A stretch of 64,000 bases of DNA from positions 3,026,923-3,090,922 of the forward strand of contig NZ_OY781918.1 in NCBI RefSeq assembly GCF_963677195.1, in the 5' to 3' direction. Made by a program: the position numbers and the translations under genes. Positions 7,654 through 18,526 of this stretch are shown here, in pieces. This DNA is from an uncultured Marinifilum sp. (GTDB taxonomy: Bacteria > Bacteroidota > Bacteroidia > Bacteroidales > Marinifilaceae). The notes under the pieces are model-generated. The model saw nothing but the letters and a program-made list of their open reading frames with translations, was not told where the DNA came from and searched no databases. The number at the start of each line of letters is the position of its first letter. Positions within the stretch are counted from its first letter, which is position 1.

Positions 7654-10176
7654 ATGATTAATAAATTAATTCTTGGATTGTCACTTTTGATTTTGTGCGC
7701 TTGTCAATCGGTTCAAAAAGTCGAACGCGAAGCAGATTTCAATTTTGGATGGAAATTTTCGTTGGATAAAGTAAATGATGCATATTCATTAAATGTTGAT
7801 GATGCATCTTGGAGAGAAGTAAACTTACCTCATGATTGGAGTGTTGAATTTCCATTTGATTCTATAAATGGAGAAGGGTGTACCGGATATCTACCTGGAG
7901 GATTAGGGTGGTATCGCAAACATTTTTCTGTGGATATAAATCCTAATCAATCAACTTTTGTATTGTTCGATGGAGTTTATAATAACTCAGAAGTTTGGTT
8001 GAATGGAAAAAAATTAGGTGAACATCCAAATGGCTATACGCCTTTCTATTTTGATTTAACCCCATATCTTAATAAATCAGGGCAAGATAATGTAATTGCT
8101 GTGAAAGTAGACCACACAAGGTATGCTGATAGTAGATGGTATTCAGGGTCGGGGATTTATAGAAATGTAAAGTTGATAACAGTAAATAAACTGCATATTC
8201 CTATATGGGGAACTTTTGTAACTACTCCTAAAGTATCCAAAGAAGAGGCTACCGTTTCTATAGACGTTAAAGTATCTAATGCATATAGTGATATACAATC
8301 TTTCAAAGTTAGCACTGATTTTTTTAATCCTGCTGGAGATAAAGTTGCTGAGGTAGTTTCAGATGAATTAAAACTGGAAAAAGGAGATAAGACCTTAATG
8401 CAATCGGTTTTGGTAAAAAATCCAGCATTGTGGAGTGTAGATTCTCCTAATCTATACAAAGCAGTCACAAAAATTGTTCAGGGAGATCGAATTATCGATA
8501 CCTATAATACCACTTTTGGTATTCGTTCTATCCGTTTTGATAAGAAGGAAGGTTTCTTTTTAAATGGTGTAAATATGAAAATTAAAGGAGTATGCCAACA
8601 TCACGATGGTGGTTTGGTTGGTGCTGCTGTTCCGAAGGGAGTGTGGAAACGTCGTTTAGAGATCTTAAAAGATGGTGGTTGTAATGCCATTCGTATTTCT
8701 CACAATCCAGCATCCGAAGAATTGTTAGAATTGTGCGATGAAATGGGATTTTTGGTTCAGGATGAATTTTTCGATGAATGGGATTATCCTAAAGACAAGC
8801 GCCAGAATATGAACGAGCGTCATGATGACTATATAACTCGTGGATACACAGAGCATTTCCAAGAATGGGCAGAGTTCGATTTAAAGAATACCATGTTGGC
8901 ACATCGTAATCACCCATCTGTATTTCAGTGGAGTATTGGTAACGAAATAGAGTGGACTTACCCACGAAATAAAAAAGCTACAGGATTTTTCGATAATATG
9001 AATTGGCAAGGTGGCTATTTTTGGTCGCAACCTCCTTTTTCAACTGAAAAAATACGTTCAGTATACAATAGCTTGCCTGCAAAAGAGCACAATATTGGTG
9101 AAACAGCCCAAAAGTTAGCAAAATGGACAAAAGAATTGGATACTAGTCGTCCGGTAATTGCCAATTGTATTTTGCCATCGGCAAGTTTCGAAACAGGTTA
9201 TGCCGATGCTTTAGATATTGTTGGCTTTAGCTATCGTCGTGTTATGTACGATTATGCCAGAAAGAATTATCCCGACAAAATTGTTATGGGAACCGAAAAC
9301 TTAGGTCAATGGCATGAGTGGAAAGCAATTGAAGAGCGCCCTTTTGTTTCAGGTACTTTTCTTTGGACAGGAACCGATTATCTGGGTGAATCGAATGGGC
9401 AATGGCCACGAAAAGCAACCGAAAGTGGTTTGCTTGATTTAGCTGGTTTTGAGAAGCCAAATTTCCACATGTACAAAACACTTTGGCAGGATGATGCTCA
9501 TATTTATATCTGTGGAAACACACTTGAAAAATCAGAATATAAAATAGTCAATAACAAGATTGTTGAGAAAAAGCCAGGGAAGTGGCAAAAACGCACCTGG
9601 GTTTGGTATCCGGTAGAAGAGCATTGGAATTATAAAAAAGGACAAAATGTAATTGTAGAAGTAATTTCAAATTGCCCTGAAATTGAGTTGTTTCTGAATG
9701 AAAAATCGTTAGGCGTTAAAAAGCTGGCAGATTTCGAAGACCGCATTTATAAATGGTTTGTTCCTTATCAAGCAGGAAAGTTGGTGGCAAAAGGTGTAAA
9801 AGATGGAGTAGAAGCATCAAGTCAGATTGCAACAAGTTCAGATCCTGTAAATATCGAATTAACTGTTGATAAAACCAGTTTAAATGCTGATGGTTACGAA
9901 GTAGCTCACGTTTTTGCACAACTTTACGATAAAGATAATAATCCGGTGATTGCTGATAATGCAAAAATTACTTTCGAAATTGAAGGAGATGTGAAATTAT
10001 TGGGTGTTGATAGCGGCTCGGCCAGAAATACCGAAGATTATCAGTCAAATACTGTTACAACTCATAAAGGGCGTTGTATGATGATTGTTCAGTCGACAAC
10101 TAAAACTGGTTCTGCTAGAATTTCGGCTTCAGCACAAGATATTAAGAGTAATACAATTCAAATATTAATGAACTAA
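7654..10176 (+). CDS. GH2 beta-galactosidase, lipoprotein
   Basis: 840 aa, the first gene of the galactanase cluster. It has a lipoprotein signal (lipobox cysteine 17), then the GH2 order: sugar-binding jelly roll (about 25-180), Ig-like domain (about 185-290), TIM barrel (about 295-600), and C-terminal Ig-like domains of the DUF4982/GH2_C5 kind. The acid/base Glu is E431 in SIGNEIEW and the nucleophile is E548 in MGTENLG. GH2 galactosidases remove terminal beta-D-galactose. Beside GH86, GH16 and GH117, the natural role is release of galactose from odd-numbered agaro-oligosaccharides after the anhydrogalactose end is removed. That substrate is inferred from context. It probably acts in the periplasm or on a membrane surface. 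Confidence 0.88.
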   Translation: MINKLILGLSLLILCACQSVQKVEREADFNFGWKFSLDKVNDAYSLNVDDASWREVNLPHDWSVEFPFDSINGEGCTGYLPGGLGWYRKHFSVDINPNQSTFVLFDGVYNNSEVWLNGKKLGEHPNGYTPFYFDLTPYLNKSGQDNVIAVKVDHTRYADSRWYSGSGIYRNVKLITVNKLHIPIWGTFVTTPKVSKEEATVSIDVKVSNAYSDIQSFKVSTDFFNPAGDKVAEVVSDELKLEKGDKTLMQSVLVKNPALWSVDSPNLYKAVTKIVQGDRIIDTYNTTFGIRSIRFDKKEGFFLNGVNMKIKGVCQHHDGGLVGAAVPKGVWKRRLEILKDGGCNAIRISHNPASEELLELCDEMGFLVQDEFFDEWDYPKDKRQNMNERHDDYITRGYTEHFQEWAEFDLKNTMLAHRNHPSVFQWSIGNEIEWTYPRNKKATGFFDNMNWQGGYFWSQPPFSTEKIRSVYNSLPAKEHNIGETAQKLAKWTKELDTSRPVIANCILPSASFETGYADALDIVGFSYRRVMYDYARKNYPDKIVMGTENLGQWHEWKAIEERPFVSGTFLWTGTDYLGESNGQWPRKATESGLLDLAGFEKPNFHMYKTLWQDDAHIYICGNTLEKSEYKIVNNKIVEKKPGKWQKRTWVWYPVEEHWNYKKGQNVIVEVISNCPEIELFLNEKSLGVKKLADFEDRIYKWFVPYQAGKLVAKGVKDGVEASSQIATSSDPVNIELTVDKTSLNADGYEVAHVFAQLYDKDNNPVIADNAKITFEIEGDVKLLGVDSGSARNTEDYQSNTVTTHKGRCMMIVQSTTKTGSARISASAQDIKSNTIQILMN

Positions 10177-10185
10177 TTACCATTT

Positions 10186-12396
10186 ATGATTTTAAAATCA
10201 AATAAGCTGGCTGGCATAAAACAACTTCTTTTAATTTTATTGCTATTAGGTGGAAGTTCTGCCATTGCACAAGATGAAGTTGATATTAATCTCGATACAA
10301 GACACGCCGTAAATGGCGTGTCTGAATTCGACAGAGCTAAGTTCATACAATTGCATGCATCAGCAATGGATAATGAATGGCCAAGCGAGGAAGTTAAGGA
10401 GCAATTTTTAACCGATTATGATGTTTATCTTGGTCGTAATAATGGTTCCATGCCATGGAATTTGTCTATCACTAAGCAAGATCCTAATAAAGATGGTTGG
10501 CCTAGTGTTACACATATTCAGGAATTGGGAACAAAAGCGATAAACAACTACAAGGATAACGCAAGTGCTCATAAGTATGAAGACAGAAGAGGAAATTACA
10601 TGATGGGCGGACAACCTGTTATGTATCCTAATCAAACCAAAGAAATTGGACCAGATGGCGAAAAATGGTATATGGCTAAAGATGGTTATCAACCATTGGC
10701 TGAATTTTTTGCCAATTACATTAAGTATTTTCACGGCACAGGAGGAACAACTGGACTAAAACAGCCAAAGTATTTGGAAGTTATGAACGAGCCATTTGTT
10801 CATGCTGATGATATGAATAGTACACGGGAAAATATTGCCGAATTGCATAGAGTGGTTGCTTTGCGTGTTAAGGAATTAAATCCTGATATAAAAGTTGGCG
10901 GTTATACTGCAGCTTATCCAGCTTACGAAGCTTCAGATTTTAAACACTGGGAGAACAACTGGAAAATGTTTATTGATGTAGCAGGAGATGAAATGGATTT
11001 CTTTTCTCTGCATTTGTACGATAACGATAGCGCTACTGATCCTGAAGATAAAAATTATCGTGCAGGAAGTAATGTTGAAGCCATTTTAGATATGGTAGAG
11101 CATTATGGATTTTTAAAGTTTGGTTACATAAAACCTTTTGTATTATCGGAATACGGTGCTTTGGCTTCTGATGAATACGGTACGCCGTATACAAAAGAGA
11201 GAGACTGGCGAAATATTCGTTCCTTTTCAACCATGCTAATGCAATTTCTGGAAAAACCAGATGTAATTGATGTGGCAATACCATTTGTTATTTTAAAAGC
11301 CAATTGGTGGACACATGAATCAGGAAATAAATATCCACACAGATTGTTTCGTCAGAAAAAGGAATTGGCTGGTGAAACAGGTGAAGAGTGGGTATATACC
11401 GAAGTGGTCAAATTTTTCCAGTTATGGTCTAATGTGAAGGGAACAAGAGTTGATACAAAATCAAATAATTTAGATACTCAGGTTGATACTTATGTTGACG
11501 GCAATAAGGCTTATGTGATTTTAAATAACATGCATCTGATGCCACAAACAATTACATTGGATATCAAAGGATTTGGGAATGCAAACATGGAATCGATTTA
11601 TATCAAGCATTTGCATGCTGATAATTCTGGGATTCCTAGTTTGGACGAATCAACAGTTTATTCTGCTATTTCTAGTTTTGATATTGGTCGTGAAGCGACA
11701 GCTATTTTGGAATATACTTTTGATAAAGCAATTGATATTTCGGAATCATCGAATGAATCAAAATATTATGCAGATAAGTATTTCCAGAGAATTAGTTCTG
11801 GTCAGCAAATGAACTTTACAATTAATGGAGTTGATACCGGCGAATATGGAGAAGCTGTTTTACGTTTAGGACTAGGTCGTGATCATGGTAAATCTTTAAA
11901 ACCAAGTGTGAAAATAAATGGAACAGTAGTTGACGTTCCCGATAATGTAAGAGGTGTTGATCAAAAGTCCCGCGATCGCTTTTTTGGGATTATTGAAATT
12001 CCGGTTGCATACGAATTGCTAAAAGAAAACAATGATATTCAGATACAATTTGGAGATGCTGGCGGACACATAAGCAGCCTTAGTTTGCAAGCTTTTAAAT
12101 TTAGTAAAGAAATAAAAAGAGAAGATATTGCGACGGGTATCAATGGCTTATTCGACAATATAAAATTCCAAATAGTGCCAAATCCTGTTCAATCAGAACT
12201 TACCATCATTGGTCTTGATAAAGGAAAGTATCAGTATTCAATTTTTAATTTATCAGGAATGCAGGTCAAAACTGCTTTTATTGATGTGTATCAGGATGAA
12301 ACCAAACTTCTTGTTGAAGATCTTCCCAAAGGGATGTATCTTTTTAACATCGCAGAAAAGCAAAAAAGCCAATCCGTAAAGTTTTTTAAATTATAA
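10186..12396 (+). CDS. GH86 beta-agarase/beta-porphyranase with T9SS tag
   Basis: 736 aa. The signal peptide ends near SSAIAQ (residue 28). The GH86 TIM barrel carries acid/base E202 (LEVMNEPF) and nucleophile E322 (VLSEYGAL), followed by beta-sandwich domains. The last ~75 residues (from about 660, IVPNPVQSELTI..GMYLF) are a type A Por-secretion C-terminal sorting domain, so the enzyme should be exported by type IX secretion and displayed or released outside the cell. GH86 enzymes are endo-acting on agarose or porphyran; sequence alone does not tell me which. It starts nine bases after the GH2 gene ends. It is the only hydrolase here with a T9SS tag, which suggests it makes the first cut. 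Confidence 0.88.
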   Translation: MILKSNKLAGIKQLLLILLLLGGSSAIAQDEVDINLDTRHAVNGVSEFDRAKFIQLHASAMDNEWPSEEVKEQFLTDYDVYLGRNNGSMPWNLSITKQDPNKDGWPSVTHIQELGTKAINNYKDNASAHKYEDRRGNYMMGGQPVMYPNQTKEIGPDGEKWYMAKDGYQPLAEFFANYIKYFHGTGGTTGLKQPKYLEVMNEPFVHADDMNSTRENIAELHRVVALRVKELNPDIKVGGYTAAYPAYEASDFKHWENNWKMFIDVAGDEMDFFSLHLYDNDSATDPEDKNYRAGSNVEAILDMVEHYGFLKFGYIKPFVLSEYGALASDEYGTPYTKERDWRNIRSFSTMLMQFLEKPDVIDVAIPFVILKANWWTHESGNKYPHRLFRQKKELAGETGEEWVYTEVVKFFQLWSNVKGTRVDTKSNNLDTQVDTYVDGNKAYVILNNMHLMPQTITLDIKGFGNANMESIYIKHLHADNSGIPSLDESTVYSAISSFDIGREATAILEYTFDKAIDISESSNESKYYADKYFQRISSGQQMNFTINGVDTGEYGEAVLRLGLGRDHGKSLKPSVKINGTVVDVPDNVRGVDQKSRDRFFGIIEIPVAYELLKENNDIQIQFGDAGGHISSLSLQAFKFSKEIKREDIATGINGLFDNIKFQIVPNPVQSELTIIGLDKGKYQYSIFNLSGMQVKTAFIDVYQDETKLLVEDLPKGMYLFNIAEKQKSQSVKFFKL

Positions 12397-12406
12397 TAAA
12401 TCTAAT

Positions 12407-12425
12407 CCTGTTAGTTGATAACAGG
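12407..12425 (+). other. Small intercistronic hairpin
   Basis: CCTGTTA / TAACAGG with a 5-base loop between the GH86 and first GH117 genes. There is no T-run, so it is more likely an mRNA stability or processing element than a terminator. Confidence 0.35.
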
Positions 12426-12453
12426 TAAATTATACTGTTTAAATATTATAGTT

Positions 12454-13671
12454 ATGAAAAAATATTTTCTAATTTTTGCAGGAGCTCTAATTTCCTTGGC
12501 TGGATGTAATGATTGTAAAAAAAATGCATGTCAGAATGATTCCGATAAAACAATTACTCAAGCAGATATCGATCGATTGGGAATTACCGATAAAGATCAT
12601 TTGAGCGCAGCATCGAAGCGTGCCTTAAAGTGGCCTAAAATTGGTAACGAATGGTTCATCGAGTTTCAAACTCAGGATTTAAAAGGTGATTTGGCTTACG
12701 AAGAAGGAGTTGTGCGTCGTGATCCTAGTGCAATGATTCAACACGATGGGAAATATTATGTGTGGTATACCAAAAGTGTAGGGCCAACACAAGGTTTTGG
12801 TGGTGATATCGAAAATGATAAAGTGTTTCCATGGGATCGTTGCGATATTTGGTATGCAACATCGAAAGATGGGTGGACCTGGAAAGAAGAAGGTTTAGCT
12901 GTTGCTCGTGGTAAAAAAGGAGAGTATGACGATCGTTCTGTTTTTACTGTTGAAATTATGGAGTATGAGGGAATGTATTATCTGTGTTACCAGACTGTGA
13001 AATCACCTTACAATGTGCGCGTTAAAAATCAGGTAGGTTTAGCTTGGTCTAATTCTCCTGATGGTCCGTGGACAAAAAGTAAAGAGCCTATTTTAAGTCC
13101 TGCAAATAATGGAATTTGGGATGGTGAAGAACAAGATCGCCATAAGGTTGTGAAGAAAGGTGATTTTGATAGTCATAAGGTGCACGATCCATGTATTATT
13201 CCGTTCAAAGGAAAGTTCTACCTTTATTATAAAGGAGAACAAATGGGTGAGGAAATTACTTTTGGGGGTCGCCAAATTCGTCATGGTGTTGCCATTGCAG
13301 ATAATCCAAAAGGCCCTTATGTAAAATCTCCTTATAATCCAATTAGTAATAGTGGACACGAAATTTGTGTTTGGAAATACAATGGTGGTATTGCATCCTT
13401 AATTACGACCGATGGTCCTGAAAAAAATACCATTCAATGGTCGCCTGACGGAATTAACTTTGAAATTATGTCTTCAATTCCGGGAGCGCCGCATGCTATT
13501 GGATTAAATAGAACTGCAGATAACGAAAAAGAGCCAACAGAAATTTTGCGTTGGGGATTAACTCACGAGTATTATACCTACGATTATCAGGCAATTCGTA
13601 GGTTTACTTCTGCTACAAAAAAAGTACATACAGCAGCTAGTGATAAAGCTGTAAAAGATAAAAGTCATTAA
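12454..13671 (+). CDS. GH117 alpha-1,3-(3,6-anhydro)-L-galactosidase, lipoprotein (copy A)
   Basis: 405 aa from the ATG at 12454; an in-frame ATG at 12415 would add 13 residues ahead of a clean lipoprotein signal (MKKYFLIFAG..SLAGC, Cys18), so I prefer the later start. It is a five-bladed propeller with the GH117 motifs: D90 in RRDPS, D245 in KVHDP, and H302-E303 in NSGHE, where the His is the unusual general acid known for the family. Members remove 3,6-anhydro-L-galactose from the non-reducing end of neoagaro-oligosaccharides. It shares this cluster with a second, clearly diverged GH117 at 19769. Confidence 0.9.
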   Translation: MKKYFLIFAGALISLAGCNDCKKNACQNDSDKTITQADIDRLGITDKDHLSAASKRALKWPKIGNEWFIEFQTQDLKGDLAYEEGVVRRDPSAMIQHDGKYYVWYTKSVGPTQGFGGDIENDKVFPWDRCDIWYATSKDGWTWKEEGLAVARGKKGEYDDRSVFTVEIMEYEGMYYLCYQTVKSPYNVRVKNQVGLAWSNSPDGPWTKSKEPILSPANNGIWDGEEQDRHKVVKKGDFDSHKVHDPCIIPFKGKFYLYYKGEQMGEEITFGGRQIRHGVAIADNPKGPYVKSPYNPISNSGHEICVWKYNGGIASLITTDGPEKNTIQWSPDGINFEIMSSIPGAPHAIGLNRTADNEKEPTEILRWGLTHEYYTYDYQAIRRFTSATKKVHTAASDKAVKDKSH

Positions 13672-13688
13672 AATCAAAAAAATCAGCA

Positions 13689-16196
13689 ATGAAAGATTTT
13701 AAATTGATATTGTTATTGATGTTGTTCCCGTTTTTGACATATGGTCAGCCAGGAACCATCAATGTACATACCGATAATAGTCAGGTAGTTCGCGATTTAA
13801 GTGGCTACCAATGGAAAATGAAAATGATGCTGCCCGGACAAGGTGTAAAGGCAGGATTACACGAACTTCCTCCGGCAGATATAGAAACTTTGGTGTGGAA
13901 TCCGGCAAAAGTTCCAGGAGATGTATATACGGATTTATGGAAAGTTGGAGCCATAGAGGATCCTTATTTTGGAAGAAACAGTGTGAAAGCACAATGGGTA
14001 CAGCATTACGAATGGTGGTATTCGTATCAGTTTAATGTAACTGAGGATATTACAGATCAAATTGTGCGTATCGACTTTGAAGGTGTTGATTATAGTTGCG
14101 ATGTGTGGCTAAATGGAGTTCACTTAGGTCGGCATGAGGGGGCTTTTTCTTCTTTCTCTTTTGATGTAACAGAGGCATTAAATGTAAGCAAGAAAAATAT
14201 CGAAAGTAAGAACATGCTCATGATCAAATTGGATCCTCCACCACAGGTTAATGCAAAAGTAGCGGGACGTAAAACACCATGGTTTGGCGATTACTGGAGA
14301 GATTTGATTCCATTTGGTATTACTCGTAAAATTAAAATGGTATCTACGGGTAAAATGCGTATCGAAGATGTTTATGCAAATACCAAGCTAAATAAAGATG
14401 GTTCGGCAGATGTTTTAATGGAAGTAGAAGTGGAGAACACAACTGCAAGTCCGAAAGAAATGACTGTTGTAGCTTCTATAGAAGGGAAAAATTTTGAATC
14501 GAAACCATTAATAGCGAAAGTTTCACAGCTTGTTCAACCTGGTATTCATAAGATAAAGAAAAATATTCATGTTAAAAAGCCAGAACTTTGGTGGCCCTGG
14601 GATTTAGGGAAACCGAATTTGTATACAGCTAAGGTTTCTTTAAAAGATGGAAAAGTAAATCATGATTTTAATGAGATAACTTTCGGTATTCGTGAAGTAA
14701 AAATGAAATGGAACCCGGGATTCACAAGAGATGAGGTGAGTTTCCCTCGTACTACTTTAATCAATGGTAAAGTTCATTTTATTCGCTCGGCTTGTTGGGG
14801 AGGACCGCCAGATATTTTTGTTGGCAGAACTGCTCCTGGAAAATATGCGAACCTAATTCGATTAGCAAAAGAGGCGAATATGAACAACATTCGTATTTTT
14901 GGATGGCATCCACCAGAAATACCTGAATTTTACGAACTGTGTAACGAAGCTGGTTTAACAGTTTGGCAGGATATGATTCCAATGGGAACGGGTAACATTC
15001 CTACCGAGCGTGAGAAAATCAACTTGATTATGAAAGAGGCAGCATCTGTTATTAAGGAGCGTAGAAATCATCCTTCTTTAATTATGATGGAAGGTGGAGA
15101 AGAAATGCTACTGCGTACTGCTGATGCAAAATTTGGAAGAGCTTTTCTAGAAGAATTAGGCGATACGCTTCAGAGCTATGCCAACTTACCTTATGTGCCA
15201 GATTCTCCATTAACATGTGAGGTTTCGCAAGAGGCTGGTTACAAGAAGAAAGAAGCTGTTCATGCCTTACGTTATTTTTACGGTATGGGACATGCTTTAA
15301 TGGAAGATTGGTATCAGTCTTTAGATTATCCAATTGTTCCTGAATTTGCGATTACTTCGGTTCCTTCGGTTGAGAGTTTGAAGAAATTTATTCCCGAAAA
15401 TGAAATGTGGCCTCCAGGATTAAGTTGGGGACACCATTGGGCAGATTTGGATCGATTAAAGATGCAGAATTGGGATACTTTTGGAGATGAAAAGATTGGA
15501 TCGCTGGAGGAATTCGTGAACGCATCGCAAGATGCACAGGGAATTATTTTCCAAAATGGAGTAGAATATTTCCGCCGTCAAAAACCACGTTTGAGTGGTA
15601 TTGCTCTTTGTCACTTTATTACCTATTGGCCAGATATGAAATGGGGAATTATTGACAACTATCAGCAACCAAAAAGATCCTACGAATATGTGAAGCGTGC
15701 CTATCAGCCTTTGTTGGTGAGTTTGAATTTTAAAAAACGCCGTTGGAGCAATAAAGAACCTTTTGTTGGTGAAATTTGGGTGATTAACGATTTGTATAAG
15801 ACATACAAAAACTGCTCTGTTCAGCTAACAATTAAAGATGATATTGGCAAGGTATTGCATTCAAAGAAAATGAATATCAATACAATTAAAGAAAATAGTG
15901 CCAATAAGTTTTTCGATATCAATGAGAAGATTTTGTCGAAAGTAGAAAAGCAATTTACGATTGAATTAACACTTAGCGATAAAAATGGCAAAGAGCTGTC
16001 TTCAAATGAATACATGCTATTGATTGGCGATCAGGCGGCAGCAACAAAAGAGTTTAAGCAGATGCAAAAAGCCATGCAAAAAAGAAATGGAAAGTATGGT
16101 TACGGTAACTATTTCCGATTCTACGATGACATGACTAACGAAAATGGGAAAGATCATCAAAGCGATGTAGAGCAGCCAAAGGCTAGCGATTATTAA
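13689..16196 (+). CDS. GH2-family hydrolase, beta-mannosidase-like, atypical active site
   Basis: 835 aa. The signal peptide ends near TYGQ (residue 20). A GH2 sugar-binding domain (VDYSCDVWLNGVHLGRHEG, about 130-150), an Ig-like domain and a TIM barrel follow. The layout resembles beta-mannosidase-type GH2 proteins. The nucleophile is probably E552 in VPEFAITSVP, matching the usual SEFG. The acid/base segment reads MMEGGEEM (E472), where GH2 enzymes normally have WxGGNE: the Asn before the Glu is E471 here and the Trp is replaced. That Asn normally contacts the substrate 2-hydroxyl, so specificity may be unusual. It lies 17 bases after copy A GH117. Sugar released: unknown; part of an agar-type galactan pathway by context. 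Confidence 0.75.
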   Translation: MKDFKLILLLMLFPFLTYGQPGTINVHTDNSQVVRDLSGYQWKMKMMLPGQGVKAGLHELPPADIETLVWNPAKVPGDVYTDLWKVGAIEDPYFGRNSVKAQWVQHYEWWYSYQFNVTEDITDQIVRIDFEGVDYSCDVWLNGVHLGRHEGAFSSFSFDVTEALNVSKKNIESKNMLMIKLDPPPQVNAKVAGRKTPWFGDYWRDLIPFGITRKIKMVSTGKMRIEDVYANTKLNKDGSADVLMEVEVENTTASPKEMTVVASIEGKNFESKPLIAKVSQLVQPGIHKIKKNIHVKKPELWWPWDLGKPNLYTAKVSLKDGKVNHDFNEITFGIREVKMKWNPGFTRDEVSFPRTTLINGKVHFIRSACWGGPPDIFVGRTAPGKYANLIRLAKEANMNNIRIFGWHPPEIPEFYELCNEAGLTVWQDMIPMGTGNIPTEREKINLIMKEAASVIKERRNHPSLIMMEGGEEMLLRTADAKFGRAFLEELGDTLQSYANLPYVPDSPLTCEVSQEAGYKKKEAVHALRYFYGMGHALMEDWYQSLDYPIVPEFAITSVPSVESLKKFIPENEMWPPGLSWGHHWADLDRLKMQNWDTFGDEKIGSLEEFVNASQDAQGIIFQNGVEYFRRQKPRLSGIALCHFITYWPDMKWGIIDNYQQPKRSYEYVKRAYQPLLVSLNFKKRRWSNKEPFVGEIWVINDLYKTYKNCSVQLTIKDDIGKVLHSKKMNINTIKENSANKFFDINEKILSKVEKQFTIELTLSDKNGKELSSNEYMLLIGDQAAATKEFKQMQKAMQKRNGKYGYGNYFRFYDDMTNENGKDHQSDVEQPKASDY

Positions 16197-16206
16197 AATT
16201 GAGAAT

Positions 16207-16262
16207 ATACCATCATTATTACTGCTAAAACCACCCACCATTAGCATTAATAATGATGGTAT
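16207..16262 (+). terminator. Long stem-loop between GH2 and GH3
   Basis: A perfect 15-base stem (ATACCATCATTATTA / TAATAATGATGGTAT) with a 26-base loop, then TTTGTTG. The T-run is poor, so it may be a partial terminator or an mRNA processing site. It divides the cluster into GH2-GH86-GH117-GH2 and GH3-GH16-GH117. Confidence 0.55.
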
Positions 16263-16307
16263 TTTGTTGTTGAAAAGAACAAGAAAAAAATCTAATATTT
16301 AAAATAG

Positions 16308-18508
16308 ATGAACTTATTAAAATATAAATTAGCCTTGCCTTACTTTTTTGCATTGCTTGGGGATCACAATTGAAAGCACAAGAGGTCGATTTTACTTTTA
16401 TGGATCCTTCGCTTTCGATAGAGGATCGTACGGAGATTTTGGTTTCACAAATGACTTTGGATGAAAAAATTAGTCAATTGGTAAATCATGCGGAAGCATT
16501 ACCTCGCTTTAATATTCCGGAATACGATTGGTGGAACGAAGCTTTGCATGGTATTGCAAGAAATGGTAAAGCTACTGTGTTTCCTCAAGGAATTGGGCTA
16601 GGAGCCACATTCGATCCTGAATTAGCCGAAAGAGTGGCTACTGCAATTTCAACAGAAGCAAGAGCTAAATACAAGATTGCTCAGGAAATGGGGAACAGAG
16701 GAAAATATGCAGGATTAACCTTTTGGACTCCTAATGTGAATATATTTAGAGATCCGAGATGGGGACGTGGGCAAGAAACTTATGGAGAAGATCCTTTTTT
16801 GATGTCTAAAATTGGAGTTGCTTTTGTAAAAGGTTTGCAAGGAAACGATTCGACCTATTTAAAATCGGCAGCTTGTGCAAAGCACTATGCAGTTCATTCG
16901 GGACCAGAAAGCGTTCGTCATCATTTTAATGCTGAGCCCAACAAACAAGATTTATATGAAACTTACTTGCCAGCATTCGAGGCTTTGGTAAAAGAAGCGA
17001 AGGTAGAAGGTGTTATGGCGGCTTACAATGCTGTTTATGGTAAACCTGCATGTGCAAGTCCGTATTTATTGCAAGATATTTTGAGAGAGCAATGGGATTT
17101 TGATGGTTATATTACTTCCGATTGTGGTGCTGTTGGAGGTGTAACTTATAAGCAAAAGTATGTAAAAACGCCGGTTGAAGCGGCAGCTGTATCCTTAAAA
17201 GCAGGAACGAATTTAAATTGCGGAGGAACATATAAACATTTAAAGAAAGCTGTTGAACAAGGTATAATTGATGAAGCGTTAATAGATGAAAGAACCAAAC
17301 AGCTTTTTAAAACACGTTTTAGATTAGGAATGATTGGTTCAGGGGATGATAATCCATACCTAAATGTAAGTGCAGATAAAATACATTGCGAGGAACATGT
17401 GCAATTAGCAAGAGAAGTGGCTCAAAAATCGATTGTATTGTTGAAAAATAAAAACAATGTTTTACCTCTTTCCAAAGAGATAAAAGTGCCTTATGTTACG
17501 GGGCCTTTTGCGAATTCGGCAGATATGCTAATTGGTAGCTATTATGGTGTTAGTCCTAATTTGGTTACCATTCTAGAAGGAATTACCGATGCTGTTTCAT
17601 TAGGGACATCTTTAAATTATCGTAGCGGAGCACTTCCATTTCAGAAAAATATTAATCCTAAAAACTGGGCGCCAAATGTAGCCGCAGAATCAGATGTTAC
17701 CATTTGTGTTGTTGGTATTACTGCCGATATGGAAGGTGAAGAAGTAGATGCGATTGCAGCAACTGATACAGGTGATCGTAGAGATTTAAAATTACCTGAA
17801 AATCAGATTAACTATGTGAAGCAAATTATAGAGGTTAAAAAAGGGCCTTTGGTTTTAGTAGTAGCAAGTGGTAGTGCTGTTTCTTTGGAAGGTATAGAAG
17901 AACATTGCGATGCCATTTTGCAAATTTGGTATCCTGGTGAGCAAGGTGGAAATGCTGTTGCAGATGTGCTTTTCGGGGATGTTTCTCCATCAGGTCACTT
18001 GCCAATCACATTCCCTAAAAATGTTGCTCAACTGCCTGCTTTCGACGATTACTCGATGAAGGGACGTACCTATAAATACATGACCAAAGAGCCAATGTTT
18101 CCATTTGGTTTTGGTTTGACTTATTCAAGTACAAGCTTTGAAAACTTACATGTAAATCTGGACAAACTAAGATCTAAGGATAATTTAACTGTTCAAGTAG
18201 AAGTAGTGAATACAGGAGATTACGATATCAACGAAGTAGTTCAATTGTATATCAGTCCAAAAAATACTGATGGGAATTTACCTCAAACCAGCTTAAAGGC
18301 TTTTCAGAATATTTCCTTGAAAAAAGGAGAAAGAAAAACAATTGATTTTATTGTTACAGCAGAGCAATTAAAAGTGATTAACGAGGAGGGTAAAAAAGAG
18401 TGGAGAAAAGGAGAATACGATGTAATAGTTGGTAATTCTTCTCCATCAGACTTAAGTCAAAAATTAGGAGCTGCTTTGCCACAAAAACAACTAATCAGAT
18501 TGAGATAA
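16308..18508 (+). pseudogene. GH3 glycosidase with a one-base frameshift in its signal peptide
   Basis: The mature enzyme is intact from about 16370 to 18508 (712 aa from a TTG at 16370): GH3 N-domain with WWNEALHG, GRGQETYGEDP, KHYAVHSGPE and nucleophile D251 in ITSDCGAV, then the alpha/beta sandwich and a fibronectin-like C-terminal domain. GH3 enzymes remove terminal beta-linked sugars; the sugar here is unknown. The ATG at 16308 begins MNLLKYK and then runs to a stop. Adding one A in the AAA at 16326-16328 would continue it as KISLALLFCIAWGSQLKAQ, a good signal peptide joined in frame to the enzyme. As written, export is lost unless translation starts elsewhere. A sequencing error in the A-run is possible. 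Confidence 0.72.
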
Positions 18509-18526
18509 GCTAAAAAAAGCAAACAC

